This document shows positions 1-11,460 of a stretch of 64,000 bases of DNA, piece by piece (the stretch's first letter is position 1; each line of letters begins with the position of its first letter). This DNA comes from Ptychodera flava (taxonomy: Eukaryota; Hemichordata; Enteropneusta; Ptychoderidae). The stretch covers positions 19,832,783-19,896,782 of the forward strand of contig NC_091943.1 in the NCBI RefSeq assembly GCF_041260155.1, in the 5' to 3' direction. A model generated the notes under the pieces. It had not been told where the DNA came from. It did no database searches and saw nothing but the letters and a program-made list of their open reading frames with translations. Made by a program: the position numbers and the translations under genes.

Positions 1-1316
1 GGTGACTTAACACATACATACAGTCATGTTTAACATCAGACACCTCACTTTTCTTAAAATCATTTTACGTTCTCCTGAATAACGTTTTTCAAAGTGTCTC
101 CGTAATTGACGATATCAGGAAGACAGAATTGAGACGATTAAGCCGGTACTCGACCTTGCAGTTCTAATATTTCTCATGGATCCGGTTAACCAGTTGCAGC
201 ACCGACTCCTGACCCATTCGTTACACTGCGTTGGCACGACACCTGTCATTTTCCATCAAAAAGTAATAAATTTCACCTAATGATAACATTTTCAATGCGT
301 AAGACCAAACACTGTAAGACTATTAACATTTCAAGAGTCAACAAAGCAATAGATTTTCCGCAAGTCTAATTAAAATTGAATGCGGGAGGTCGGCGTGAAA
401 ATTATTTCGAGCGACACTTTGTGAAAGGTTGTCAGTTTTTAGTTGTCCCATGCTACGATGGTTGCACTGCATGCTTTAGTTACTAAATGGTAAACACTCA
501 GTGCCTTGCCAGGCAGTTTTACACTGTGAGGTAGGCAGATAGAAACTTTATCGGACAAAATGGCACGTTTTCGAGAACTTCAAAACAGCGACGAGAAAAA
601 CGTTGCCTTCTGTGATACGAAATGGAGATGCATGGTCGTTGGGTGCAAACATACGGATTCGGGATAAGCAGGACTGGACGACCTCATAGTCTTTACATGA
701 TTACATAGCCCGCAGAAATTAAATGCGAAGATAGAGCGCAGGAGGATCTGTTTGATGAGAGCTTTTCACAAATTTTACATCGTGCTTTAAATGGCATTAT
801 GACCCGAATAAAGACTTATCATATTGTTCTTAGAGAGTCATTTTCATGATTTTTTCGGTGGACCGAACGTCACATACATCAGTGTACATCAATGTGTATG
901 TACGTAGATGCACATAAATCTTTGCATATGTTTTGTGTCCAGGGATTGTGAGTGTATTACTACTGAAAATTAAAGGAGATTGCACCTGATGCATTTACAA
1001 AATAATACAGTATGGATTTCAAAGACAACGTTAATATAACATTTGTATCCGTCAAATTTTAAGTTTGATTTCTAGTCAATTTTCTCAAGCTTACTGGCAA
1101 CAACTGAATGTTTATTCAGTTTTCACAATATTCTAAAAAGCTTGTCAATTTTCATCAAAAGGGAATTAATACGGAACATTTATCATAAGCAGTTTGCTTA
1201 TAATGTCGACGGGTTACGTGTTTGTTCGGTTCCTACCTATGGGTATCATGGGTTGTATACTATTCTATCTAACAAACTAATAAACTATTGCATTAGATGA
1301 TGCAATGCCATACATT
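1..1316. other. Upstream intergenic stretch
   Basis: No exon, RNA gene or clear repeat is visible here. It is AT-rich sequence leading up to the promoter of the first gene. Confidence 0.5.
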
Positions 1317-1327
1317 CTATATAAAAG
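1317..1327 (+). promoter_or_regulatory. TATA box of the secreted DUF6973-like gene
   Basis: The motif CTATATAAAAG lies about 110 bases before the start codon at 1434. A start of transcription about 30 bases downstream, near 1350, would give a 5' leader of roughly 80 bases. This is read from the sequence only. Confidence 0.65.
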
Positions 1328-1433
1328 TCCGTTAATTCAGCAACGATCATTCATAGTTCGGTGACTGGTATTAAAAATCTCTTCTCCTGGGACAAATCTC
1401 CATTCTTTTCAAGAGGACTGCTGTTTTCACACC

Positions 1434-4369
1434 ATGTGTCGACGAGATCTCATCTCTCTATGCCTATTAGGTATACTGTGGGCAGTTGGTGTTTCATCCA
1501 CTCCGCTGCCTGGCGAGGAAAGAGAAGCTGAATTTGAGAAGGAATATCTTCAACTCTTATCGAAATATGAAGACGTTTTGCCCGACATGCAGGCTGGTTT
1601 GAAGCGACTGTCGATGGTGAGTGTACATGTAAAATATGTCAAGCCCGAATCTGTCGGGGATGTGTGCTGCTCCTTTGAAATTTGCCCCATCCGTTCTGCA
1701 GTTTGGATATCGTTTTGAATCCAGTTACTAGACGAGGACTGACAGGACACAGCGAAATTATTCCACCGTTCCCGTAACAGGTAAGGTTAAGATCGAGCAA
1801 ATCCCAAGATCGAGCAAATCCCCATGTTCTTAGATTAATCAGACAACGTACAGCAAAATTTTGCAATTGGGTTTGCAAGAGAGAGCAAGCACGCCAAATG
1901 TCTTGCGTAGATGTTTTAGCTATGGCAAAATAAATTTTCCGATCACAAAGGCGGTTATCTCTCAGAGGACTTGACTGTGCGACCTGGGAACTGATTGTCT
2001 GTTGAATATACTTGACTGCTTCGGAATACTTGAAGTTTCAAATTGACAAGTCCTGACTAGAATGTATGGTAATAATATATTTTTTAATTTAATTAAAGCT
2101 CCATAAGCTGTATCTTTCGGCTATTTTTTTAGAACTGTTGTTATGTGGTTTCCCTACACTTTCTGCATTGAATCCCTAAACTGTAATTTAATGCCAAGTA
2201 TTTAGCATAACAACACAACCTATTTGAGTACAAACTCCATTGTTATTGTTGAAAATTGTATTTAAGTCCGGACTAGAATTCATTTGTAAACAATAAACAA
2301 TGATCAATACACACGTACAAGCTGTGTTGACAAAAATAATACTCGAAATTTCAGCATGACAAATGGATTAGGGTCACACACGGTAGTTGATATACAAAAG
2401 CAGAATACTGAAAAACTTGCCACATGTTACAGCTTATGTCCTTAAGTATACTGTAATTTCTTAAAGACAGACATTAATCGCACACAAAACATGTCTTACT
2501 ATCTTACTATAGGCTCTTGACGACGTCGATGAAGACATTGACGGCGACGTTCCGGAGGAGATTACCGATGTTGAAGAAAGGGCGCTTGATGATGATCATG
2601 ATGGAATTGAGCACATCGAGCGACGGACGATTCAGTATGGGAGTTGTGGTAAGTACGCAATGATCGCTTTCATGCAAATTTGGGCATATCAAATTTGAAT
2701 ATGTCTTGATGGGTTGGCGATCTTTTGGACTATTCTATCGGAAATGATAAATCAAAACGGATAAATCTTACGTAGCTATCTAAGGGAAGGGCAATTAAAT
2801 CTTGGGAGGTGGGGTGGTCACAAGCAGATTGTGAATATTTTTTTACAATTGTAAATTTTTGAATGTTTTTCCCAGTGAATTGTGAGGTGCTTATCTTTTT
2901 TCTAAGTTTTAACTGATTTTTTTTTGCAAACCAGTCTGAAGATATTTGTTCTCTAACTTTTTGACTTTGAATTTTTTCTTATGACCACCAATCCCAGATC
3001 TGATGGTCAATTCCTAATGTGACCAGCAGCGACTAGTTTCTTTGATAGTTTTAAAGAAAATCACTACCACGTTTCTATGACTGTGATCTATCCATCGTAT
3101 TGCAGGCAGTACGAAGCTACCACCAGGAATGAGGGAAGATTCGGCCTATAGGTGGCTCAGTTTTAACAAGAGGGGCATTGGTGAAAAGGCCCTTGCCTTA
3201 AAACATCTGTTCAAGGCGCCAACCATACTGTTATATGCAGAGAGAAGCAAAAGAGACGCTAGGAAGTATTACAGCAATAGTAAGTATGATAGAAAACTGG
3301 CACGTGCCTTTCAGTGTTTTAGTGAGTTATACGTAAAACTTTTATGATTTAATTTTTTTACCTTCACAGCTAGCTGTCATTTTCCTCGAATGAATTGAGC
3401 TCATTCTGTTAAAATTTGGCAACACATTACAAACCCACATAATGGCCACCTGTTCTCAGGACTCAAACGAGTGTTTGCAAGCAATCATATGTAATGATGT
3501 ATCATACGTGTATCGAGAATGGTGCGTACAAATGCTCAACTCGTTCATGACTCTTAAGTAGGGACACTGGCAGCTCAGACCTACTAAATGTCTTGCACTT
3601 TACAATACGACTTGTTAACTAGCGGACTTGACTCGACGAACCAACAAACCGAACGAATGAAGCAATTAATATGTTCACGAATGAACGAACGGACGAATGA
3701 ATGAATAAGTGGAAAAATGAATGAATGGGTGATCGAATGATAGAACGAATGAATGAATGAATGAATGAATGAATAAATGAATGAATGAATGAATGAATGA
3801 ATGAATGAATGAATGAATGAATGAATGAATGAATGAATGAATGAATGAATGAATGAATGAAATGATCACTCTCTGAAACGAGCAATCTCTCAAGCGAGGC
3901 GAATCCTAACGCCATGTAGGCAAGATTTGTGTGTCATGATTACATTTAAAACATTCGACAGCGGAAAATGTTGATACTGTGTCGCGATTCTTCTTTACTT
4001 ACTCAATAATTTGAAGGTTTTCTCCACAAATAACGGGAGTTGTTTTGTTTTCACTGACTAGGTCTACACAATGGTGTTGGGGATGCCTTTCGACACGCCT
4101 TGTTTTCGTATCGAGTGACAAAAAAATACGGTTCATCGATTGCCAAACAATTCGGAGACGCTCACGAAGTGTCCCATGTTAACCCGTTGAACGAGAGACT
4201 GATGGATCTGTACAACAACCAGGTTGGTCGTTGCCTTGCCGGGATTCGAGGAAATCGTTCTAAAGACGATGTTAGCGTAATAAAGGCAGCGATAAGTGCT
4301 GGCAGGCTACAGACAAGCCTGGACCGATCCTATCCAGGAACTCCAGCTTGCTGCCAATACGGTAAATAA
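1434..4369 (+). CDS. Secreted protein with DUF6973-like domain, four exons, 266 residues
   Basis: The coding exons are 1434-1616, 2513-2648, 3106-3279 and 4062-4369, with GT/AG borders and compatible phases (0, 1, 1), ending in TAA. Residues 1 to about 22 form a signal peptide (LISLCLLGILWAVGVSS). Residues 62-100 are very acidic (ALDDVDEDIDGDVPEE) and end in a dibasic pair at 98-99, which suggests a cleaved propeptide. The mature part has a motif set at residues 171-221: GDAFRHALFS, GDAHE and MDLYNNQVGR. This RHA / AHE / NN-x-x-GR pattern is the signature I associate with the bacterial-type DUF6973 family, whose activity is unknown to me. The conserved His and Glu could bind metal, but that is inference. 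Cysteines at 106, 222 and near the C-terminus (ACCQYGK) fit an extracellular protein. The start is the first ATG after the TATA box. Confidence 0.85.
3746..3862. repeat. (GAAT)n microsatellite in intron 3
   Basis: A near-perfect GAATGA tetranucleotide run lies in the third intron of the secreted-protein gene. The long histidine/serine/isoleucine open frames across it are artefacts. Confidence 0.95.
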
Positions 4370-4450
4370 CAAGCGACGAGTCAGTCAGATTTTCCCCTAG
4401 AAGCGTTGACAATGTGTGAAAATATTTCCTTCCAAATCTTACAGTGCATC

Positions 4451-4456
4451 AATAAA
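4451..4456 (+). promoter_or_regulatory. Polyadenylation signal AATAAA
   Basis: An AATAAA hexamer lies about 80 bases after the stop codon of the secreted DUF6973-like gene and probably sets its 3' end. Confidence 0.7.
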
Positions 4457-5355
4457 GTAAATAATTTAATGAATAAGTATGGTCATTTTTATCGTGCTTT
4501 GGCATTTGTCTTAATGTCTTACTGTCAAATCGAAAAAAGTAAACAATTCTAAAATATGCACTGTAAACATCAATCACACACAGACATATACGCAGACATA
4601 CGGTTAAACCATTGCCATGTGAACGGAAGTCAGCAATTTTATCATTTCACGCCGCTTTCGATTGTCGTTCTATGTCATATTATGGCATCGATGGATCCTT
4701 TGAAACGAGGTACACTCGCTAACTTTAGAGGACTACTCGGGTATATGGGTTGCATCGCTGTCACTTCTCCTGTATGTCAGTCTCCTGCTGAACGACCCTC
4801 CAGACCCTCTCCAGAAATTGTGATATTTCAACGGCAAAAAAAAACCAGCTACTCACATAAAATCTGTGAAGTAGCGATTTAATATGACATGAGATGAAGA
4901 TAAAATGACAAAGCGAGTTTTAAGGAAATACTGTTGAACATCGACAGTAGAGAGGGCGGCTGAGTACTATGATTTCAATGCCGTTCGAAATAGAAACAGT
5001 AATAGCATGAACGTGTAGAATTTATAGTGACTTGTGAAACAATCACGCAAAAATCTGAAAGAAAAATTACAGTACGTTTGTCTTCACCCTCCTTGCAAGC
5101 GTCACGGCTTTTGTGGAGGGACCGTGCTTCAAAGATCCCAGGGGTGCGGGAAATAAGATGAAAATGTGGCGACCGACTGTAAACTTACGCATGTAATGAA
5201 CACTATTCACATAAATGCTTGAAAACAATATTAATAACAAAGACTTGTACCCAATGACTTAGTGGTTGTACAACCAATAGTAATACCGAACTTAAGTTTA
5301 TGGTGGAAATTGTCATCCCCTCTACGCAACTTCAGTTAACAAGAGAGAAATTTGT
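4457..5355. other. Intergenic stretch without recognised gene
   Basis: No supported exon is visible. A half-copy of the GGAGGGACCGTG palindrome family occurs near 5115-5130. Confidence 0.5.
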
Positions 5356-5500
5356 GATACTGATCTCAGCGAGTCTATATATCAGTACCTACCGTTTGGT
5401 TGCAGCCAATTTCCTATAGCCTATTAAAAATTTTCGATCTCTTGTGCAGTCGCCTCTCTAGGGATCTGAATGCGTGTTCGCATATGATACGTTAGATACT
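5356..5500 (-). pseudogene. Relic of a TRAF zinc-finger exon (exon 6 type)
   Basis: On the minus strand this matches exon 6 of the two TRAF genes and its flanking intron. Shared blocks are TACCGTTTsrTTrCAGCCAA-like sequence at 5390-5408, TTCGATCTCTTG near 5435, and GATACGTTrGA near 5487. The exon-equivalent part (about 5393-5483) carries insertions and deletions and cannot encode the finger. No other TRAF exon lies nearby, so this is a lone fragment of a third family copy. A hairpin element begins three bases after it. Confidence 0.7.
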
Positions 5501-5502
5501 AT

Positions 5503-5657
5503 GAGGTTATCCCTCGATATCACCTCTTGGTGGGGTCATATTGCTGCGAGTGCGGTTGTGGGCCGCATCACACGAGTCGAAGACGAGTGTGATGCAGCCC
5601 ACAACCGCACGAGCAGCAATACGACCCTACCAAGAGGTGATATCGAGGGATAACCTC
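5503..5657. repeat. 155-bp foldback hairpin element
   Basis: The ends are inverted copies of GAGGTTATCCCTCGATATCA, and complementarity continues through ACCTCTTGG and GGTTGTGGGC almost to the centre. It would fold as one long hairpin. No target duplication could be assigned. It is MITE-like with no coding capacity. Confidence 0.85.
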
Positions 5658-6305
5658 TTTATCATATACCTATGCCCACGTTATTGAATGAATAAATCTC
5701 GTATATTAAAATATGATACGTTTCACTGTGGTTTTTCTTGATGGACTACATTTGTTTGCGTCATCTTGCTAAGGCGGATTGATATACTAGCGTCTGACGT
5801 AATCTATCAGCTGGCTCATTGACAATTATTTTACGGTTGAGCAGAGAAATGCTTGAACTCTGTCATCAAACATGTAGGATATCTACCGAATCGGTACGGT
5901 ACATGCAAGTGTTGTGTTTGGTATTATTTTCCAGAACGCATTTACCATGAATACATGATATTTTTGAAAGTTGTGCTTTTGAATTTGCCGGTCCTCCGAC
6001 ATGTCCGATAGCACTTTTGCTTGTCGTCTGCGCGTCTGTGCTTATGCACGGACGGAACAGCTGGTCTGTCATCGATCTGTCAGTGCCCGTACGGTGTGAT
6101 GCTCTGCTCTTTAATTTGTTCAAATTGGTAGCACTACTAGCAGGTTAATCCGATATCGACACATGTGTTTTATTTAGTTACCCCGCATTTCCCTATGCTT
6201 CAAAACCCTGCCACTTTTGGAGATCGGACATGATATCGTAGTCAAAGTCAAAATCATAGACGGGCACCATGGTTTGTTTTGATTAGGGCGCCACCATGTA
6301 AGTAG
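5658..6305. other. Intergenic stretch without recognised gene
   Basis: A minus-strand open frame of 85 codons (5866-6123) has no recognisable domain, signal peptide or splice context. I do not count it as a gene. Confidence 0.45.
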
Positions 6306-6482
6306 TCCGGTATGCAAATCAACAGGCCGTATCAGGCTTTGTTATGTAAATCAACAGGTCGTATCACTTTTTCATATGCAAATATTCAATTGAATGAAAG
6401 AAAGACGCGCTGATCATTCCTTTCATATGCAAATCAACAAGGCGTATCACTTTATCGACATGCAAATCAACATGATAAATCA
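6306..6482 (+). repeat. Degenerate repeats carrying ATGCAAAT octamers
   Basis: About five irregular units share TATGCAAATCAACA followed by GGCGTATCACTTT. The octamer ATGCAAAT is the classical POU/Oct binding site. The units are clear; any regulatory role is inference. Confidence 0.7.
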
Positions 6483-6771
6483 TGTCACTGAACTCAGTAC
6501 AGACACAATACAGGGTATAGGTATATGATAAAATAGAAAATTATGTCTATCGTAAAATTTAGCCATAATTATTATATTAATGTGACACCGTGTGAAAGCA
6601 GCTATAACCTTTTAGTCGAGATTTCTAGAGATAGGTGGGAAGAGATGATACGAGGCAATAGTAGGGATACAGGAGAGGCAGACAGACAAAGCGATAAACA
6701 ATGTGACCGATAGATTACACTGACACCATGTGAAGTGTTCCGTATCCACAGACCTATAGCAATATCCATTT

Positions 6772-6992
6772 TGATGGATTCTTACAGTATACAGCAGAAT
6801 CCATTAGAGTATCCATCATTATCCAGTACTGAGAATCCAGCACCGGAATACATAATGGATTCCCCCAGTATCCAGCAAAACTAAGGCTGCGGGGAATACA
6901 TGCCAAAATCCATTTTGGATACTAATGGATTCTAGTATCACAATGCATTGTGGGTCTAAAAAACACAGACCTGGCTAGATTTTGAGAATCCA
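6772..6992. repeat. GGATTC/GAATCC motif-cluster element, copy 1
   Basis: Many GGATTC, GAATCC and TATCCA words on both strands fill this interval. It is preceded by TGACACCATGTGAA at about 6721-6734. A second cluster of the same type lies at 31.0-31.3 kb. It looks like a non-coding, self-complementary MITE family. Confidence 0.65.
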
Positions 6993-7572
6993 TAAAAGTA
7001 TTTATGATGGTACTAGCCTAGCCAGTGTAACGGAAAGTATGACTACTGCAGACACTTTTTTATGCTGAGTGAAAGCGTTGCAAAAGTTGAAACACTAAAA
7101 ATATTACCACTTGTAAATTCGTTTTGCAATCAACATTGGCAGTGTCAAAAACGCTTTTTCCTAAAGATCCTATACACATACAATAAAACAAAATTCCAAA
7201 ACTTAATGTACGTCAAGAACTACAACGTTAACGATAGAGGACTATGGCCTTTCATGATCAATCATTTGAGTCAAGACATGGATTGCGTTTATACTTATCA
7301 GCTTGAAACCCCCTCCCCGATCAAATTGACCCCTCTCCTGCTGCAAGTTTACGTTTATCGATACCAGGTTTTGTTCGAGCTCGTTACAATTTGAGACGGT
7401 ATATAGTGGACGGAATCGTTCATTACCATCTGTGTAATAAAACCAAGCAAATATGTCATCGTGACGACGAGCTATACTCTCAAGAACTTGCGTCACATTG
7501 CCGAAAAAACTAAGAAAATCGCAGAAATGTAGAAGTGACCTTTACTAGCTCACTGGATGAAAATCCAAATTT

Positions 7573-7770
7573 AACATTCTTTATGCAATTGCATAAATTT
7601 GCATAAAGTTGGTCAGCTCCTTTACGCACCTTTATGCAGTGCATAAAGGTGTGTAAACATGGTGTCAGTGGTGGTGCCTATATGCATCTTTATGCACTTG
7701 TATAAAAGGGTTTAATGGCTCACTAAAATTATGTACCTTTATGCAATCCAATAAAGTTGCATAATTTTAC
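7573..7770. repeat. TTTATGCA/TGCATAAA motif-cluster repeat
   Basis: At least ten copies of TTTATGCA or its complement TGCATAAA, some imperfect, occur within 200 bases in both orientations. No coding capacity was seen. Confidence 0.75.
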
Positions 7771-8090
7771 GTGTGAGGTAAAGATTGTAAAACAACACTG
7801 AGGATGACAACTTACAGTCTCTACAAATTGAAAAGGACTATATGTGTTAAAGAATAGCTGGATGTATAGTGAGAAACATATAATCACTTCCCTGGGCTCA
7901 CATTTCTAACGTTCACTCTATATACCCATCTGGAAACCATCTTGAAGGGCTTAGTGTTTGCACTTTGGAGTCCCCGCACTGTAGTAGACACATATCCCTC
8001 CTTCAATTCTTATCATTTTGCAACTGTCTTTTTATCTTTCGACTGAAATAAAGCTTGCGTTTTGTATACCACAGTATATGTTGCTGCAGT

Positions 8091-8578
8091 CATGACGAAA
8101 ATAGTGATAGGTCAGGCAATGGCAAGTCATGCAGGGCTCTGATTCATTGCTCCATTGTCTCAAGGTGTAAATAGCCATATGTCATTAACATATCAGGAAG
8201 GTTGCCATTGATATCGCCACAGCAGTTACACATGGGATACTTCCCTTTTCGTCACACATCATTCATTCAAATGACAAATGTGTGGAGTCAGTAGACGACA
8301 GCCTATCTTGTGATAGTATTTGGTAGCCGGTATCATGACAGTTTGTGTTCGTGTCGGCTACACAGACGATCTGCCCTCTTGCGAGTTCGACTTTGTGAAA
8401 AAAAGATATGACCTGCGACCAAAATTGCTTATTTGACACATAACCAGGAGACCTGCATTACATTTTGCACCGGTATGTCATGAAGAAAATAGTGATAGGT
8501 CAGGCAATGGCAAGTCATGCAGGGCTCTGATTCATTGCTCCATTGTCTCAAGGTGTAAATAGCCATATGTCATTAACA
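8091..8578 (+). repeat. Direct 100-bp repeats flanking a dispersed ~288-bp unit
   Basis: Bases 8091-8190 and 8479-8578 are nearly identical direct repeats. The middle segment (8191-8478) recurs at about 11172-11460 without the flanking repeats. The ends of the middle unit are not inverted repeats, so the mechanism is unclear. Confidence 0.85.
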
Positions 8579-8869
8579 ACAATCAGGAGGAACCCCTTGA
8601 ATGTATAAACAAAAGCGGTTTTCTTGCTTCAGTCACTGTTGCTAGAAAGTTTAACTGAAAATAGACTTTGTTCAAGTCTGAAATTTGCATCAAATTCTTG
8701 TAAACTTGTTTTCTTTTCCTTAACTTGTTAAAAGTTGATTGAACGCATTGTCATTGAGTTGCACCCGAATCACATTTGCAGGATCGCTGTCAGCCCTACT
8801 GCACTATGGATGAAAAAAGGAATGTTATAAATTTGAAAGATTTTTGTGATGCATAGAAAATTATGAGTG

Positions 8870-8871
<2 letters not shown>

Positions 8872-8911
<40 letters not shown>
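8872..8911. repeat. (TG)20 microsatellite
   Basis: Perfect TG dinucleotide run. Confidence 0.98.
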
Positions 8912-8915
<4 letters not shown>

Positions 8916-9728
8916 GGACGTACCACAGATACGTCCATGGAGTGTCTTGGCCGTCCTGATCATGCCACAGCTGAAAAGGCCAGCGTCGACAAAGATAAAA
9001 TAATAGGTGTGAAAGGGATTATCAGGCCCTCCTGTACCCTTACATTCATGACTGCACAGACTCCACTTCTAGTGCGTTCTACAACTTTTAAGAACGTCTA
9101 CAGAAAAAAAGTAACTTGAGTAGTTTTGCGTGAAATAAAGATGACCGTGATATAGCCGTGATTAAGACAGCCTTTGTTTGCTGTCTTACTCGACCTCAGC
9201 TGACTACCATGGCAAAAGTCGGAGACTGCTGAGACGGGAAGGCCATTATCAAATTTGAAAATTGTGAATGTATCGGTCGTTTTATCCAGATGATTTAGTG
9301 TCCTTTTCGATATTAAGTGATCGAACCAAGGCCCCCGGTACGCACTCTGTGGTCACAATGCATAAGCAGTACAGTCAGGGTGAAGTGTGCAACACAGACA
9401 AAGGGAATTATTTGTTTGAGTGTGCAACAAGCATTGTCAGGGCAGGGACTTCCCTAATTACCGTGGTCACGGTCCCTCCACAAAACCGTACCGTGGTTAA
9501 TGTCGGAATGTGGAGAGGTTGCCTGATGTCATCCCACATTACGTGTATGGCATAATGTTATGAACACTCTGGTGCACGAATGCTTCAATCGTCGTTTGTG
9601 TGCAGAGGGTCTGTAGCTTGACGAAAACCCTATGATACAACTTGTCATTTGCATCGTGCGGGTTTCGCATAGTTACTATCAAATCGCCTGTGCCCTGGCG
9701 AGTGCATAGCAATTATCCGGCGAATCGA
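8912..9728. other. Intergenic stretch without recognised gene
   Basis: Two open frames of 81 and 95 codons have no domain or splice support. A half-copy of the ACGGTCCCTCC palindrome family is at about 9468-9480. Confidence 0.45.
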
Positions 9729-9935
9729 CTACCTTTCAAAATCGAACAACGAATGTTTTAAAATAATGAGTAAAATTAAATGCTGAACACAGAATCGACA
9801 ATACTGAAAATACTTTGCTGTAGCTGATGGCATCAGTAATTTGAAATACGCCCAAAGGAACCTACTATAGTCATAGTTTCCGTATGAGTAAATCGGTACA
9901 GCCAGCATCGTAAGAATGAATGTGAAAAGATACAT
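9729..9935 (-). CDS. Possible small secreted or membrane peptide, 68 codons
   Basis: The minus-strand frame starts MYLFTFILTMLAVPIYS, a good signal peptide, followed by YGNYDYSR. It contains a second hydrophobic stretch (LILLIILK) near its end. No promoter, polyadenylation signal or homologous copy was found, and the downstream part may be intron read-through. It may be a first exon or chance. I do not recognise the product. Confidence 0.25.
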   Translation of the reverse strand: MYLFTFILTMLAVPIYSYGNYDYSRFLWAYFKLLMPSATAKYFQYCRFCVQHLILLIILKHSLFDFER

Positions 9936-10554
9936 CAATGCTGTAAGGTCAAATTATTTTGCTCTTGTAGGTAAGATGTGTCCTTTTTTTAAATTTTTCC
10001 TTGTGCTTCCTAGTGTACCAAGTATTTTCTGGTCAGATTTTAGAGTTGCAAACGTTGTATCTCATATAACGGTATGACCGCCAGGTTTGTCTATTGGGTA
10101 TGTAAGTGTAAGAGTATCAGGGATAGACTTCTCCAAGTCTGTGGGCATATAAGTATCAAAAATAATAAATTGAAGGACTAAACATCGGCAAACCGTTGTG
10201 TTAATGGTAGGCTATTGCGCAGATCGTGGAGTGAACGCCGCCTGGTCAGCAAGTAACTCAACTGAAGAGAAAGCGCGACTGGGGGCCAGTCTACACCTGG
10301 GACTGTGTTCCGTTAATAAATCCTGGGCTAAAATTTAATTTCCTAATAGTATAAAACAGCATCTAATGTGCCTATCAGATATCATGAAGTTTGACGCTTG
10401 ATTGTAAAATATTAGTGCATGTTGCTTTCTAATGCTGAATTCTCATTGAGAAAACAGAAAAGTATCAGGAACTTGTCATGCTTTTCATATGCGCTGCAGG
10501 TTTCATTATGATTAGCACACTTTGCAAAACAGACGTTCAATTTACAGACATCAA

Positions 10555-10860
10555 AATATTTTTATATATTTCTGATATATTAAAGTACAGCGCCCGGAGC
10601 GCCCGCTGAAAAATATTAACATCTGGATATCACTGATATATATGTCTGATATATGAAAGTCATGCGGCTGAAGGGAATGCTGAAAAATAAGTTCGATATT
10701 TTAAAGTAATGCGCTCGAAGGGCGCACCGACAACATTTTAAACATACAGATATCTCTGACATATATGTCTGATATATTAAAGTTTCGTGCTAGCTTGAAG
10801 GGGGCTCTGAAAAAGTATTATTAATATTAAAGTTAAGCGCCTAAAGGGCGCGCCATGAAT
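10555..10860 (+). repeat. Degenerate tandem repeat with GCGCC...GGGCGC hairpins
   Basis: About four units each carry ATATTAAAGT, then a short palindrome such as GCGCCCGGAGCGCCC, then CTGAAAAA. ATATATCTGATATA-like AT palindromes are interspersed. Unit length varies between about 60 and 120 bases. Confidence 0.8.
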
Positions 10861-11171
10861 GCAACTGAATGATGAAATTTGTCGCTTGCACGATGCATTG
10901 TAGGCAAGTATGAGTCCGTGTCAAAATTCTAAAACAGACTGAACCCCTCCCCAATTGGAGATTTCAAAAAACATGGTGACCCCCCAATCATCATAGTCTA
11001 AAACGGGGTGACCCCTATGAATCCACTGCCCCCCCCCCCCGCCGAATAAACTGACCAGTCCCTTTAGTTGACTTTAGCAATTATGACTCTCAAAGGCAGG
11101 CACGTTTTATAACAACGACTAAGATCATAATCTTTCGCAAAATGCGCTCGTTCTTCATGCAGTCTCATAAC

Positions 11172-11460
11172 GATTTGTTAGGGTTGTCATCGATATCGCC
11201 ACAGCAGTTAAACATGGGATACTTCCCTTTTCGTCACACATCGTTCATTCAAATGACAAATGTGTGGAGTCAGTAGACGACAGCCTATCTTGTGATAGTA
11301 TTTGGTAGCCGGTATCATGACAGTTTGTGTTCGTGTCGGCTGCACAGACGATCTGCCCTCTTGTGAGTTCGACTTTCTGAAAAACAAGATATGACTTGCG
11401 ACAAAAATTGCTTATTTGACACATAACCAGGAGATCTGCATTACATTTCACACTGGTATG
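11172..11460 (+). repeat. Second copy of the dispersed ~288-bp unit
   Basis: This is about 95% identical by eye to 8191-8478, with shared blocks such as GATATCGCCACAGCAGTTA and CATGGGATACTTCCCTTTTC. It lacks the 100-bp flanking repeats. Open frames are not conserved between copies, so it is not likely to be coding. Confidence 0.85.

Noticed and set aside
3619-3915. Minus-strand frame rich in FIHS repeats
   Set aside because: Translation of the GAAT microsatellite.
8874-9119. Plus-strand frame starting MCVCVCVC
   Set aside because: Begins in the (TG)n microsatellite; no support downstream.
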